The notes: generated by a model not told the origin, from the letters alone. A stretch of DNA of 64,000 nucleotides from Dryas octopetala (GCA_963921425.1 OY992835.1:6324001-6388000), one strand, 5' to 3'; positions 1 through 12,276 are shown, counted from the first letter of the stretch. Program-made: numbers and translations.

Positions 1-91
1 CTCCCAACAGTGTTTGCTAAGCTCTGAGCTCTAACAGTGTTTGTTCCCCCATTGGAACAAAAGTCCCAGTCCTCGTTTATATATTTTTTGG

Positions 92-268
92 TGTTGTAAA
101 AGTATGTAGAACATATGGTTTGTGAAAAAGAGAGGCAGAGAGAATATGATCTGTCAATTTCATTCATCTTATAATTATCCTTATATAGTTGTAGGGTTTT
201 GAATATTTATTAGTATGCCCCTACAACTAATTACAGGAATAGCCACACATAATAATATGTTTACAACA
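92..268 (-). repeat. 3' LTR of the copia element
   Basis: This 177-bp repeat has the inverted ends TGTTGTAA...TTACAACA and is preceded by TTTGG. It differs from its partner at 6805-6991 by scattered substitutions and a missing block of about 10 bp in the middle. Confidence 0.9.
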
Positions 269-543
269 GTACTTTCCCTTGGATATTCCATGTCATTAGT
301 GTTGTCTCTGCTATGCGCTTCTAAGTTGGCTCGTTAAAACCTTGCCAGGTAATAAAAACCCTGTGGGAACAAAAACAACCCTGGTCGAAGGAAAAAGAAT
401 GCAACTCGCGTGAGTGTGGAGTAGTCGCATAAGAACCTCGAAAGTAGGTGAAGTCATATCTTCTGGATCATAACCAGATAGTATGTCTAGGAATCTAATT
501 TGATTTGGATTGCTTATTTCCATTTTGGCCAGTTGGCTCGACG
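269..543 (-). other. 3' untranslated part of the copia element
   Basis: This stretch has no convincing coding sequence. It contains a motif near 320-400 (on the plus strand GTTAAAACCTTGCCAGG, then a GGGAACAAAAACAA-like and a CGAAGGAAAAAGA part) that recurs four times at 26714-27118 in a second copia remnant. It is therefore a family-specific 3' leader rather than host sequence. Confidence 0.6.
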
Positions 544-1407
544 TTAACATTCATCAATGGAGCAAGGTTCGAGGTCATCACTAGTTATGATTTCGGTAGC
601 TACCGCGAATACAAATATATTATCGATGATAATCTTGTTTCGATTACGGAGCTCACTTAAGCATGCATAATTTATAGAGATCTTTATGTTCTCGGGAGTA
701 GGTTCAAACGTTGGAGCGTCCCCCAACGTCGTCTCTTCTGGGACGGACCCATAATCCGGAACTATTTCGTGAGATTGATCGGTTGAGATCGCGATGTCAA
801 GAGAACACGTTTGTGCCAAATTTATCCTCTTTCGGGGATAAGAGTCCTTCGAACCTAGTGATCTACCTCGCTTCTGGGCAGGGACATATGACTGGTTAAC
901 GGCTATGGCCGTACCTCGTCCATCTGGGATGACACATCCTTCGGGGACGGATATCCTTGCAAACACGTTTGCAGTAGGTATATGTGATCTCGTCATTTTA
1001 GCTAGATCAGAGAATGCGTTTGGCATATTATGGGCTATACTCTGTAGATCTAGAATTCTCCGCACTTCGTTATCACATTGTACGGTTCGGTCATCGAGAT
1101 AAGACATAGTGGGGACATTCCACGTCAATTCACGTCGTTCTTCAGGAACGGTGACATAGAGAATATCCTTAAAAATCAACAACGTTCTTCTGGAACATGG
1201 AGAATATAAGGCCTCATTAATGGTAAATTCAGTACCATTGGACAACATAAAATGGGCTTTGTCATGACCCTCTATCAGGTTAGATTGGCCTGATATGGTT
1301 GTCACAGAGGTATGAGTAAGCAATAAGTTTGAAAAATACTTTCGATCTTGGAGTATAGTGTGCATAGTAGCACTGTCTGCCAGACAACAAACTTCCCCAC
1401 TAAACAT
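544..1407 (-). pseudogene. Copia pol remnant: protease fused to integrase C-terminal part
   Basis: The minus-strand frame of 287 codons starts with a copia protease segment: residues 8-14 read CLADSAT, where the D-S-A triad marks the aspartic protease active site, followed by HTIL and later NLIEGHDKAHFMLSNGT, typical of copia protease. From about residue 115 it resembles the spacer after the integrase core (LQSIAHNMPNAFSD, IPTANVFARISVPEG), and it ends DDLEPCSIDEC, which usually lies just before reverse transcriptase. The integrase catalytic core that should separate these parts is missing, yet the frame stays open. Reverse transcriptase and RNase H are absent. This is best read as an internally deleted, non-autonomous pol. 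The internal boundary of the deletion is inferred. Confidence 0.75.
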
Positions 1408-1595
1408 GCTTATTCATAAATTTAATTCAATGGATCACATGTATGAATAATATTATTAAATTAAATCATATTCGAGCATAACCAAATTTTCAGAACAAAT
1501 AATCCAAGTCATAAACACCAAAATAATCCGATTAGAAACATTATTCAGAAAATAAATACGGCACAAGTGCCGATCATATCCATGCCATCGAGCTT

Positions 1596-2646
1596 CTAAT
1601 CCTCGAATTGCCCAGTTTCAGCCTGAAAATCAGTGACCTCTAAGGTGATATCTATAGGGAATGATCCCTCAATGAGGTTGGTCTCTCGAGTTCCACGACT
1701 GGCATAATACTCATTTACAACTTGCGCTGATGCACGACAGGTGCGGGACCAGTGATTAGTTCCTCCACATCGGTAACAGACATCATTTTGATTCTGATTT
1801 TGGTGGCGACAGGCCGAACCATTGTTCCTCTCATTTCGAGTTCTTGGGGTCGAGAAACCGTGGTTCCTACCACGTGGGCCTTGACCACGTGAATTCGAGT
1901 TTTGTGGGCCATGGCCACGTTGGCCTCGGTTATACGGGCCATTCCTCTGAGAACCTTTCCTTCCATATCTTGGGCGTCGGACTTTGCGCCCTTTCCATGA
2001 CCTCGGTATCCTCTTTCGCGGTTTGAATCGCAATGAGCAACAACATTTGCTTCAAGCAATGGTGCTACTTTAGTACTGACATGTCGGACTTGATCATTTC
2101 TCATTAATAAGTTGTTCTTTTCAGCGAGCAACAAAGTAGTGATCAATGCCGAGAACTTGGTAAAATTTCTCTCCCTGTATTGTTGCTGCAGGACCAAACA
2201 GGAGGTATGGAAGGTGGAGAAAGTCTTCTCCAAAAGGTCAGCTTCGATGAGCTCCTCCCCACAAAATTTGAGGAGTGACCGGATCCGGTACATTTCCGAA
2301 TTATACTCATTCATGGATTTGAAATCCTGGAAACGGATGTTCTGCCAGTCATGTCTTGCTTCAGGCAAGAAAATGGTCTTCTGATGGTTAAACCGCTCTT
2401 CCAGAGCAACCCAAAGAGCTCGTGGATCCTCTTCAACGAGGTACTCAACTTGGAGTGCTTCCTCCATATGTTTCCTAATGAAGATCATGGCACTTGCCTT
2501 AAGAGACTCTGCGACAACATTGTCAGCATTGATTGTCAACCTCATCTTCTTGGCAGTCAAATGAAGCTTAACATCTGAGTCTACTTTAGATAGTTTCTTC
2601 CGAAAACTTCCAAAGAGACAAAATCAAGCTTGTTGAGATTTGACAT
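1596..2646 (-). pseudogene. Copia gag remnant with zinc knuckle
   Basis: A plausible start is the ATG at 2646 on the minus strand, giving MSNLNKLDFVSLEVFG, a common copia gag opening. The frame then breaks near 2600 and resumes as a gag domain (KASAMIFIRKHMEEALQVEY, then DLLEKTFSTFH). A second frame change near 2030 is needed to reach the basic linker and the CCHC zinc knuckle CYRCGGTNHWSRTC (about 1740-1780). Gag packages the element RNA and the knuckle binds nucleic acid. With at least two frameshifts this copy cannot make full-length gag. Confidence 0.8.
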
Positions 2647-3028
2647 TCTTTGGTTGAAAGAAACAAATAATCATAATTAGTGCTTTGGGAAATAACATCC
2701 ATAAACAACAAATAAGAACTTTAAGTTCTATAACATGGTATAGATATATAAAATCTACTGGTTTTATCATGTATGGTGAATTTATGAAGGAAACTTTAGG
2801 TTCCTTATATGGCATCATTGAAGATACAGGTTCAATATTTATGTACGAACTACTGGTTTGTTAATTACCTGCAATTTCTACACATATACTCTAGTGCAAA
2901 AAATTTAAACAAGTAAAATATTCATATACTCAATTAAGTAGAACAGAAAAATATCACAAAATTGTTTGAATAAAAGTTTCTGGCATTTAGAGTATATATA
3001 TTAAATGGTTTGTATACTAACAAGAAAC

Positions 3029-3255
3029 CATCAGCAGCATAGTGGTTAAGGTGTAAGGTGGTGCACAAGAGATCCCAAGTTCAAACCCCAGACATGGCAA
3101 GGATTAAAATCTCCTTTTACAAAGTTTCAGAAGACTCGCCATGTGTCAGCGTGGGAGTAGCAGCGCGCAAGGCAGCGAGGCTGCTGCTGGCAGCGCGCGT
3201 GGGAGCGTGTCCCACGCGGGGTGGTTTTTGATCATCCCGATAAATCTCCTCTTTT
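3029..3255 (+). repeat. SINE-like, tRNA-derived sequence
   Basis: The stretch carries internal RNA polymerase III promoter-like boxes at normal SINE spacing: TAGTGGTTAAGG (3040-3051, A-box like) and AGTTCAAACCC (3078-3088, B-box match). A GC-rich body with an inverted GTGGGAGCGTGTCCCAC motif follows, then a T-rich tail near 3245. No clear target duplication was found. It sits in the leader of the copia element. A decayed tRNA gene is less likely because no cloverleaf is visible. Confidence 0.55.
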
Positions 3256-5197
3256 TATTATTTAATCATTCAACCCAAATACATGTATAAAATATATAAT
3301 CCCAAGTAAATCAATCACATAGATTTAGGGTTCATGCATCATAGGGATTTTTTGTAACACCCCGAACCTTGGGCCCATAAAAATACTGAAACATCAACCT
3401 TTTAAATATGTTTTCTCTTTCCTTTGAGCCATGCACATAAATATAAATAAATAAATTTCTTTCAAATAAAACATTTATGTAAAACCTCTGTATAAAAACA
3501 TTTAAACAAAACAAAGTAGGTCCCACTGCCTCATCTTCTCCACATTGCCTCCTCAGCCTGCTTAGCCTGCAAAACTCAACCCTACACCACAATCCATGGT
3601 ATACCGGATTATACAACAAACTCGGTAAGCTCGAAAGCTCGTATGATTTAAATGATTTAAACAAAAATCCTCAATAATTCTTCAATTTCCATACTCAATA
3701 ATAATCCACAATAATACCCAATATTTACTCAATCACATAACAATTTCATCGCCAATCATCCAAGCATCAAGATAAACATAATTCTTCAAATTCATATCAT
3801 AATCCCACAAAAAATAATAATAATCTTTCTGCAAATGAATTGCCTAATCGTCAACTATTAACCTCAACCTCAAATCATTCACGTCTTAATTTAATAACCT
3901 CAAAGCATAACATCATCATTTCCATCTTCAAGGATTCAAACCTAAACTTTATCAAGTCCTAGCCAAACCAAATCCTAGCAAACAAATGCATACAAGCAAC
4001 CAAACAAACAAATCAACTATCTAATTTCACCCACAACGCTCTTTGAAAATCCCCCAGTTTTAAAACCATTTTTAAATCATCTCCAAAACTGTAAATCTCA
4101 CGCTACACTAGTACCCGGGAAACTGCTGGTCATACACTGAGGTAATTTAACTTGCCACATCCCGTGCAGAGTGATCTCGATGCACAGGTAGGCAAGTAAG
4201 CTCGCACAACCTCAATCACAGCATTCTTGAAACTAACTCATAACTTTTGATTGTTTTAAAAAATAATATATTAATGCCCCTTGTATTTCTTTTCAGATTC
4301 ACCTCTACATATGCTACATCATCCACACATGTTGTTAGAAAATTTATTCCTAAAACATTTATAAAACAAGGTCCACTCACTATTTACTCCGAACTATGCC
4401 GAATCATTTCCGAAGTTGATTCCTACTCACGACCCCTCACTTGTTTGTCACTCAAATCATACCCACTTCCTCAATAATTAATTTGATCGTTTTGTATAAT
4501 AACTGTCTAATCATCATTTATTTACCTTGACAATAAACATTCATTGTCTAATTCAGTAATTATCCTCAGAGCAACTCTATAATTCATAATTAATTCCTTA
4601 GCCTCAAATCCTCGTCAATGCATTCTCATGATTTAAATCCTACATTTACCCTTCTCTAACATATAACAACAAACACACAAAACAGACAATTCACTAACGG
4701 TACTCAACAATATAACCAGATAAGTTTCACTTACAGTTTAACCACGTGAAATGACTAAAATGCCCTTCACGGCGCCATTAATCGGATCTCTAATTCGGCA
4801 GCATAACGGCATCGTGAATGAGATTTCTCAAGCCCGTATACCTGTTAAGACCAGACAACCAATCAAATACAATTTAGAAATACAAATGGCTGCTAAATGA
4901 CCGAAACGGGCGGCAATCGCCAAGCGCGGTGACTGCCCAGCCTCAATAAACATAGAAATTTCACAAAACTCACCAAACAACCTTAGAGGGTCTCCTGGAA
5001 GTTCAATTTGGGCAAAATGAGACAAACGACCGCTGACTCGCCACCACTAGTGGCAGAGGCAACGGTGGCAGCGACGACACATCCTAAAAAATGATTTTTC
5101 AACTGAAAATCAACCCAATTTCAACCTAGGCACTTCAATTGGATGAAAAAAAACTTAGAAATCATTCAAATAGGCTCAATTCAAGGTAAACCCGAAA

Positions 5198-5832
5198 TAG
5201 GGGTGGACACGGTATGGTATGGGACGATATGAGCCCCATACCGATACCATATCGAAATTTTTATTCGGTACGGTATGGACTTTTTTAAAACTGATACCAA
5301 ACCATACCAGTGTTCTATAAATTCGGTATGGTTCGGTATGGTTTCGATATGTGCCAATATTTTAAACTTTTTTTTTTAGTCAAAAAATAACATTTAACAA
5401 CAAAAATGACGTACTGTCAATTCCTTGCACTTTTATTCTTACATATTAATTGTCAATCATTTGCTAGTAATTATCTAACTCTAACCTAATATTCTTACAT
5501 ATTAGGTTAGTTAACTTTTTTACCTAAATGTCGTTAGGGAGTGGGAAATACTAGAATAGGGGATTGGGAATTCGCTGTGGGCAAGTCTACTATAGTCTAT
5601 AGACTTGCCCAAATAGCCACTAATATGGCGACACCTAATTAAAAGAATATTAAATAATTAAATTAAATATAATTCGGTACGGTACGGTATATTACAATAT
5701 TGAAAATTTCATACCGATTTTGAATCGGTACAGTACGGTATGTAATCGGTATTATTTTTCAGCACAAAATTGACACGGTACGGAACGTTACGGGTTCGGT
5801 TTCGGTATTTCGGTTTCAAATGCCCACCCCTA
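5198..5832. mobile_element. hAT-like MITE rich in CGGTACGGTATGG repeats
   Basis: The ends are inverted: TAGGGGTGGACA at the left and TGCCCACCCCTA at the right. Flanking 8-mers ACCCGAAA (5190-5197) and ACCCATAA (5833-5840) agree at 6 of 8 positions, consistent with an old hAT-type 8-bp duplication. Both subterminal regions hold GGTACGGTATGG-type repeats facing each other. There is no transposase. Confidence 0.65.
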
Positions 5833-6285
5833 ACCCATAAATTCAATTTCCTAATTCCACAAAATTGACCAATCAAACGAAGGGGGAAACGAAGCCCATA
5901 CCTAGAGGAGTAAAACCCCCTAAGAATCATGACCAACGGTGGCCGGAAATGGCTGAAATCGATGAAAAGGGTTGGCGGTGGCTGCTGGCTTCTCCGTCGG
6001 ATTCATGCGCACAGGGGCTGCGGGATGGCGAGGGGAGGCACGAGGGAAGACAGCTGGCACAAGGGCTGCACGCCGGCGGCCTTGGGTTGCCGAGAAGCTG
6101 GTCGGAAAAGTTGGTCCGGCTTGCTGGTGTTGTGGGAGGAAGAGAGTGCAGTGATAGAGAGAGGGAGAGAGCGAGAAAGAGATCGGGGGAGGGTGGTTGG
6201 CGTCGGGGATGCTTGCTGGAGGTCAGGGTCGGCGGAGTTGGCTGGCGATGGTGGGCTGTGGAGGGTGTGTGCTCGCGGAGGGAGG

Positions 6286-6288
<3 letters not shown>

Positions 6289-6345
<57 letters not shown>
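6289..6345. repeat. (GA)n microsatellite
   Basis: An uninterrupted GA dinucleotide run inside the solo LTR. Reading frames crossing 5865-6429 on both strands owe their length partly to it. Confidence 0.95.
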
Positions 6346-6346
<1 letters not shown>

Positions 6347-7084
6347 CTGATTTTGGGTTTTTAAAACTCATTTATGTAAATTTACAAAATTGCCCTTTGC
6401 TTCAAAAGTCCGTAATTCTCAAACCGTAACTCGGATCGACGCGTGCTACGTGTCTACGAACTCGTGGACTTAAGAACCATCCAACGTGCCCAAAGTCAAA
6501 GACGAAAGCCCACTAATTTTAAAAGTCAACTTTTGGGTCATGTCCAATTGAAAACAAAAATTAAAATTAAATTAAAACCTTTTTAATTTCCAAATAAATT
6601 TCCAAAATTCTTAAAATAAATTCTCAAAATATTTAAAATAAATCTTTGAAAAATACAGGGTCTCACATTTTTACAATCAATCAAGGTTGGAAAACATGAA
6701 TATAAAATTGTTTTATAAAACATACTTGGTTGAAGAATAGATTGAATGATGATCCTCTATTGTTTGGTGATCCACAATCCTTAGAGTTTTTCGTGCTGAT
6801 AACGTGTTGTAAAAGTACGTGAAAAATATGATTTGTGGAAAAGAGAGTCAGAGAGAATATGATCTGTCTATTTTATTCATCTTATAAATATCCTTATATA
6901 GAGTTTGGGTTTACTAGGGTTTTGAACATTTACTAGTATGCCCATACAACTAATTACAGGAATAGCCACACATAATAATATATTTACAACATTTGGTTAA
7001 ATATACCGAAATATCGTTACAACCCTAGTCGTAGAGAATTTTTTCAATATGACCCTAAGGCCATGTGGAATGTATATCAATCAC

Positions 7085-7767
7085 TTGGTGTGTTTGGATG
7101 AAGTAGTTTAAAACTATTAAGGAATTCACAAATGACAAAATTTAAAACGATATGATTTAAAATTCTATAATATGTATATTTATGTCTTGTTTGGATAATA
7201 TATCAATATAATGGAATTTAAATACGAAATTTATAGTAATTTTATTTTTTGATGCCTCAATTATAAAAGAGTGATGGTGATGGTGACAACAATAAAAATG
7301 ATGCTTGTGGTAAGTTGACGATAGTAGTAGGGGTAATGGCCCACGGGCGGTGGGAGAAATGGTGGGAGAAAAAAGTTGGAGTGTTGGCCGTGGCTGTGAT
7401 GGTGGTGGTGATGATTTTGGTGGCGATTTTGGTGGTGACAGAGGCGGCGGTGTCAGTGGTGGTGACGGTGGCAGTGGTGGTGGTATAGCAGCGGCATGGT
7501 GATAGTGGTGGTGGTATTGTGATTAATTGACAAGGTGATGGGTGGACACAACTTATTTTTCTTTTGTAAAAATTGAAATTTTGAAAATGACATCATGAAA
7601 TTTAAAGTTTACAGTGCTCAAATCTCAAGTTTTTTTTTTTTCACATAGAATTTACAAAATTCTATATTTATAGACCCAAACAAGGAATTAAATTAGAGCA
7701 TATAAGTTCTTAAATGCTGAGTGTTGTTTAAATTTAAAGTTTTTTTTCCTCCATCCAAACACACCAA
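7085..7767. mobile_element. MITE with 16-bp perfect terminal inverted repeats
   Basis: The left end TTGGTGTGTTTGGATG (7085-7100) is the exact reverse complement of the right end (7752-7767). The interior holds a GGTGGT-rich tract at about 7320-7530 and no coding capacity. The TGTTTGG core is common in Harbinger-type and hAT-type MITEs; no clear target duplication was seen, so the superfamily is left open. Confidence 0.65.
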
Positions 7768-9699
7768 AGTATCATGTACAATTATTAATATATAATTATA
7801 TAAATATCAAATCCTAAAATTTTACCCTTAATTATTATACACGTGTATTTTATTATAATTTAAGTGAATTACTAACACAAAATGAAGAGAAATTTTTTAA
7901 TAGGGCTATTTGATAGAGAAATTCTTAAATAGGACTGTTTGACCACATGTATATTACAACCACCAAGTAATATATCATTGGATGTCGCTATACGGGACAT
8001 AAACGCCCTATTGAAAACTTTCTTCAAAAATCAATAAAACAAAGTGATACTGGTAAAATTTGAGAAGTTAAAGTTATTTGCTTCGTAAGGTATTGTTGAG
8101 CTGATACTTTTCTTACGTGGCGTTCAGGAATCAGGGTCTTGAAGTAGAAAACCAAACTGGAATTACATCTATGATGGACGTTGGTTGTTAGTTACCTTTG
8201 TTTGTTGCTTCCAGTATATGAAACTTGTTCACTGTTTTAAGCTTATGCAAGTAGTTGGCATCTTGAGCTTTTGATTATTAACCCTTACTGTAAGAGATAA
8301 CTTTGAGATTGTGGGCTATTTTCCACTTTTCATTGGGATGTTTTAGATGATCGAAATGATAAAAAGAAAATGCAGATGCAGTCTTTGACTTCATTGGAGA
8401 TCCCCCAGAGGAGCGATTTGACTTGGCATTCTGTAGAAGCCTTCTCAAGCAGTACGTGATCGTGAGCTACCCCATATAGCCTTTTATGTCTATCACAAAT
8501 CTCCATAGCCTTTGCACTATATCTCAAGAAGATATATATAGATTCCCATTTTAAGTAGAAAATAGCAAAGGATCCAGGTTTGATGACTTGTTCTTCATAG
8601 CCTCTATTCTGGCTAGATAGAGTGTTTGATGACTTGTGCATAAAATGATCAGCGTCATTGAAGTCCATGAGAAATGGTATATGATTCTAGAAATTATCAT
8701 GCATTTACAAGACATGTGCTAGGCATTTGGAAACAGTGGGCATAGCTTTTCCAATTTCAATCAAACGTTTTAATGCTATGTTACAGCTAAAAAATAGTAA
8801 ACTTATGAATGATATATGTTAATCTACATTTAGTAAATAAAAGTTAAGCAATTCTGAAGAATTAAGTTATTCAAAATATAATTTAGCCATACATAGTTTT
8901 CTATTCGAACCATATTTCACATGTCTTTGACACTTTGTCATCACCTTGATAACAAACAAGATAGCAGATAAGGCCAACAATCTTGCATCACCCAAATTTG
9001 AAGAAACTATTCCTAGTTTTCTATTCGAACCATATTTCACATGTCTTTGTCATCACCCTGATACCAAACAAGACAGCAGATAAGGCCAACAATCTTGCAT
9101 CACCCAAATTTGAAGAAACTAATAGAGAGGATTCCATCCTATTAGTTTGATTCACAACAAGTTGAAGAATGTTGTATGTAGACCCAAAGAAGTGCTGGAG
9201 TGACCACAACCACAAAACTAAACCCCGGTAATCACTTGATCACAATCATTGCAACCTCACTTGCTGATGCATTTGGCACAAGGAAAAAGCTTGATGCAGC
9301 CAGGCCACCAAGACCAAGTCCCATAATGACTCATTTCTCAATTCGCACTAATTACTAACCATATGCACAATCATTTGTATGCATATGAAGGAAGCATGCA
9401 TTCTTTTCATCTTTAAGGCACAAAATAAGGCCCTTCTTCATAGGAGTATGAATGTAAAACAACTATCACTTTTATAAAAAATTAAAAATAGGAGTGTATG
9501 CACATTAGAACAAGATTGTTAATAAAATATATGAATCTCATTCTAAACTCTACAAATCTCATACTCTATAATTTAATCAAAACAATAAATCCATTCAAAC
9601 TACTAAGCATGCAAAATGCATAATACTTCTCACTGTCAGCCCAAACAAATAAATTAGAGTCCAGCTAGAAACGTATAAACTAAGCCTAAACCTCCACTA
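7768..9699. other. Spacer without a recognisable gene
   Basis: AT-rich sequence with only short open frames on both strands (for example 8330-8668 minus, 112 codons) that match no family I recognise and have no convincing splice context. It contains the tandem duplication at 8895-9121. Confidence 0.5.
8895..9121. repeat. 121-bp tandem duplication, two copies
   Basis: The sequence starting AGTTTTCTATTCGAACC at 8895 repeats at 9016. The second copy lacks about 10 bp (GACACTTTGT-like) and differs by a few substitutions. Confidence 0.9.
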
Positions 9700-10291
9700 C
9701 TACAAATCAAGCTTTGGACTTGCGACGAAGATGCTTCTTGAGCTTCCTATACTTATGCTGTTCAGTTTCTTCTTCCTCTTCTTCTTAACATCAGCCCAAA
9801 AACTGAAAAAACAAAAGAAAAGAAGATCACTTCCAAAAATGTGTCGGACTCTTGGTTACTTACGAGGAAAAAAAAATCATGAAGTAGTTAACAGACCATG
9901 AACGCCTTGTATAAAATCATTGTTATAAGAAACACTTCATCAACCGCATCTTCAGAGTTTACCATCGCTATAGTCCTTGCCAGGTTGAGTTGATCCACGT
10001 CTTCCCTTAAAAGTACAACTTTACCATTAAGATTGAAAGGAAAGCAAAGAACAAGATTTAATATTTGCATTAAAAGTGCTCTAAGAGACCAAAAAAGATT
10101 TTCTTACATTATAATTGCAGAAGAAATTTTTGGAGAACGAGCAAATTCCAGAGTGTAGCTTTTCGTAAAAAGCAGATTTGCACTTAGTTCTGGAATGCCT
10201 TCCCTTGGGGTTGACAGTTTGAAAATCCTTATGCAAACCTCTACGTGTTGCTTTCTTCGTTCAGAAGAGCCACCAAGAAATATGTAGATAT

Positions 10292-10606
10292 TGATAAGAA
10301 GCTTTAGAGAGATTTCCTCTATCTCAAGTAATTTTTAGTTAATAGTTTTACTTCTGAATTTTACTGTTTATCATTTTAAAATAGATTTAAGCTAAAGTTT
10401 GTTATAGTGGCTACGTGGCACTCACATTTGTGGTGAGGAGGGATTTAAGGCCAGCAACTCTCATTTGTAAGGCAGTTGTATTGTTGTGACTTTTCCTATC
10501 AATTCAAATCGCCATTGGAGCTCTGCACCAGGCTACATCTTCTTCCTCTTTGTATGTTCTCCAAATCACTGCATATAATAGGTTAAGGTTGAAAACGAAC
10601 TTAACA
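10292..10606 (+). repeat. 5' LTR of the gypsy element
   Basis: A 315-bp repeat from TGATAAGAAGC to CTTAACA. It should contain the element promoter; no TATA box is clear beyond AT-rich stretches. Confidence 0.93.
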
Positions 10607-10632
10607 TTTGGTATTAGCCAGACCTCGGTCCT

Positions 10633-11244
10633 TTGTTCCCTTCCTTTTTTATGCCCAGATATTTGACCTGTTACCGTCGAATGGAAAATCGCTTCACCAC
10701 CATCGAAACCTTCATCGAGAATCTCACCGCTAGCCTGAAACATCTCTCTGATTCCCTCTCTGACATGATCGATGCTCGTATCGGTCTTTATTTTACTCAG
10801 TTGCGTCATGATCTAGCCCATGGGTCCAATGACGACGCTGTGGTGGCAGAGGGTGGTCGTTATCGCCGTCGATATGCTGCGGACGGCGCATGAGGACCTC
10901 ACCCTCGCCCCCAATGGCAGCCTCGGTTGGAATTTCCTCGATTTAATGATGGTGACGATCCGCTTGCATGGATCTACAAGGCTGAGCAATTGTTTGCCTT
11001 CTATAACACTCTAGAACATCAGAAAGTGGTCACCATCTCCTTCAACCTTGAGCATGAAGCTTTACAGTGGTTCCGATGGATGAACAGCTTAGGGACGACG
11101 CCACGTTGGGAGGATTTCACCCGGGCCTTTTGCACAGAGTTTGATGACAGTGCTGAAGCTTTGTTCAAGCTTAAACAAACAGGTAATCTCAAGGATTACA
11201 TTCGTGAATTTCGTAGATTGGCTAACCGGACTAGGGAAATTTGA
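10633..11244 (+). pseudogene. Gypsy gag, N-terminal part, frameshifted
   Basis: The first frame (10633-10893) encodes a coiled-coil-like start (MENRFTTIETFIENLTASLK). A frame change follows near 10900, and the retrotransposon gag core resumes at 10927: FPRFNDGDDPLAWIYKAEQLF, LEHEALQWFRWM and TPRWEDFTRAF are hallmark gypsy gag motifs. A TGA at 11242-11244 ends the frame just before the conserved continuation PELLRSCFLGGLK. Gag forms the virus-like particle; this copy cannot make it intact. Confidence 0.88.
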
Positions 11245-11253
11245 CCTGAGTTA

Positions 11254-12276
11254 TTGAGGAGTTGTTTTTTAGGTGGTTTAAAGAATGAGTTGAAATTTGA
11301 TGTTAAACTGTTTAAGCCCCAATCTGTTCAAGATGCTATTGCTCTTGCTATACAAATTGATACTAAGCTCGCTAAAACTAAATCTCATTTACCCAAACCT
11401 CAGCCACTCCTGAAACACCACCCCTTAGCCATTATGCCTTCTCCTAGTTCTACTGCAATTGTCCCAAAGATTGAACCAAAGCAACCCACTAAGTTTGGAG
11501 AACTACCCGTCAAAAAACTCACCCCTGAAGAGGTCCAAAACAGGAGATCCAAGGGCCTATGTTTTTACTATGATGAGAAATTTACCATAGGCCACAGGTG
11601 TAATCAAAAGCAGTTATTGATGTTGGAAGTGAATTTTGATGAGGAGGATATGAAATTTACTGATGAGGAGCTTGGTGACAAGAGTGGTGGCTCTGATGTT
11701 AGTGGAGAATTGCAGAATATGACATTGAGTGAGTGTGCCTTTTATGGCACTGAAGCCAAGCATTCACTCAAAACCATGGAGGTGGAGGGACTGATGGGAA
11801 ATTGTTCCGTGAAGATTTTGCTTGACTCAGGGAGTACACACAAGTTTGTGGACTCCAGGTTGGTTAAAAGGATGGGTTGGATTACACAACACACTAGTGA
11901 TTTTGAGGTAATGGTTGCTGATGGGGGTAAGGTCCACAGTAGAGGATGCTTAAAAACACCATTGTTTATGGGAACCTACATCTATGATGCTGACCTGTTT
12001 TCCTTGCCTTTGGGTGGTTGTGATGTGGTGTTAGGGATCAAATGGTTGGCCTCAGTGAGTCCTATTCTGTGGGATTTCCAACTTCTTACAATGGAATTCA
12101 CAGTGCTGGGTACCACTTACCATCTTTCAAGCATTGACACTCAGGCTCCACTGGTCCAAGAAGCTTCCCTCCATCAAATTGAGAAAGATTTGTTGACATT
12201 CAGCTTAGGACTACTTCTCTACTCTGTGGAAGCTAAGAAGTTGGAGGTCTGTGATTTGAGCAGCAAGCAACTATAG
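11254..12276 (+). pseudogene. Gypsy gag C-terminus and aspartic protease
   Basis: After the gag end (SCFLGGLKNELKFDV) comes a decayed zinc knuckle (GLCFYYDEKFTIGHRC, where the second cysteine is replaced by tyrosine). The retroviral-type aspartic protease follows, with the active-site triplet in ILLDSGSTHKFVD (about residues 188-200) and the second conserved block CDVVLGIKWLA. The frame ends at a TAG (12274-12276), after which sequence homologous to the next domain continues directly, so the stop is internal to the original polyprotein. Confidence 0.88.

Larger units (their letters stand above)
3353..6667 (+). mobile_element. Solo LTR of a large Ty3/gypsy-type element
   Basis: The block begins TGTAACACCCCGAACC and ends GGGTCTCACA, and is flanked by TTTTT on both sides (3348-3352 and 6668-6672). 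It has no gag-pol frames inside. Excluding a nested MITE it is about 2.7 kb. A second block at 60247-62835, read on the minus strand, begins TGTCACGCCCCGAAACC and ends GGTCTCACA, so both look like solo LTRs of one superfamily left by LTR-LTR recombination. A poly-T target makes the duplication weaker evidence on its own. The gypsy assignment is from the terminal style only. Confidence 0.75.
92..6991 (-). mobile_element. Ty1/copia-type LTR retrotransposon, defective, with nested insertions
   Basis: Two similar LTRs (92-268 and 6805-6991) begin TGTTGTAAAAGTA and end TTTACAACA on the plus strand, and the whole is flanked by the 5-bp duplication TTTGG (87-91 and 6992-6996). Gag and protease-like reading frames lie on the minus strand, so the 5' LTR is the right one. 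A purine-rich tract next to 269 on the minus strand (positions 269-289) fits the polypurine tract. The element lacks reverse transcriptase and RNase H, so it could only have moved with help from a related element. It was later hit by a 3.3 kb solo LTR at 3353-6667 and carries a SINE-like stretch near 3030-3250. Boundaries are seen directly; the copia assignment comes from the gag and protease motifs. Confidence 0.9.

Noticed and set aside
5865-6429. Long open frames on both strands
   Set aside because: They overlap on opposite strands, run into the GA microsatellite and lie in a solo LTR; no domain is recognisable.
8330-8668. 112-codon minus-strand frame as a gene
   Set aside because: No family resemblance, no splice or promoter context, and no conserved-looking composition.
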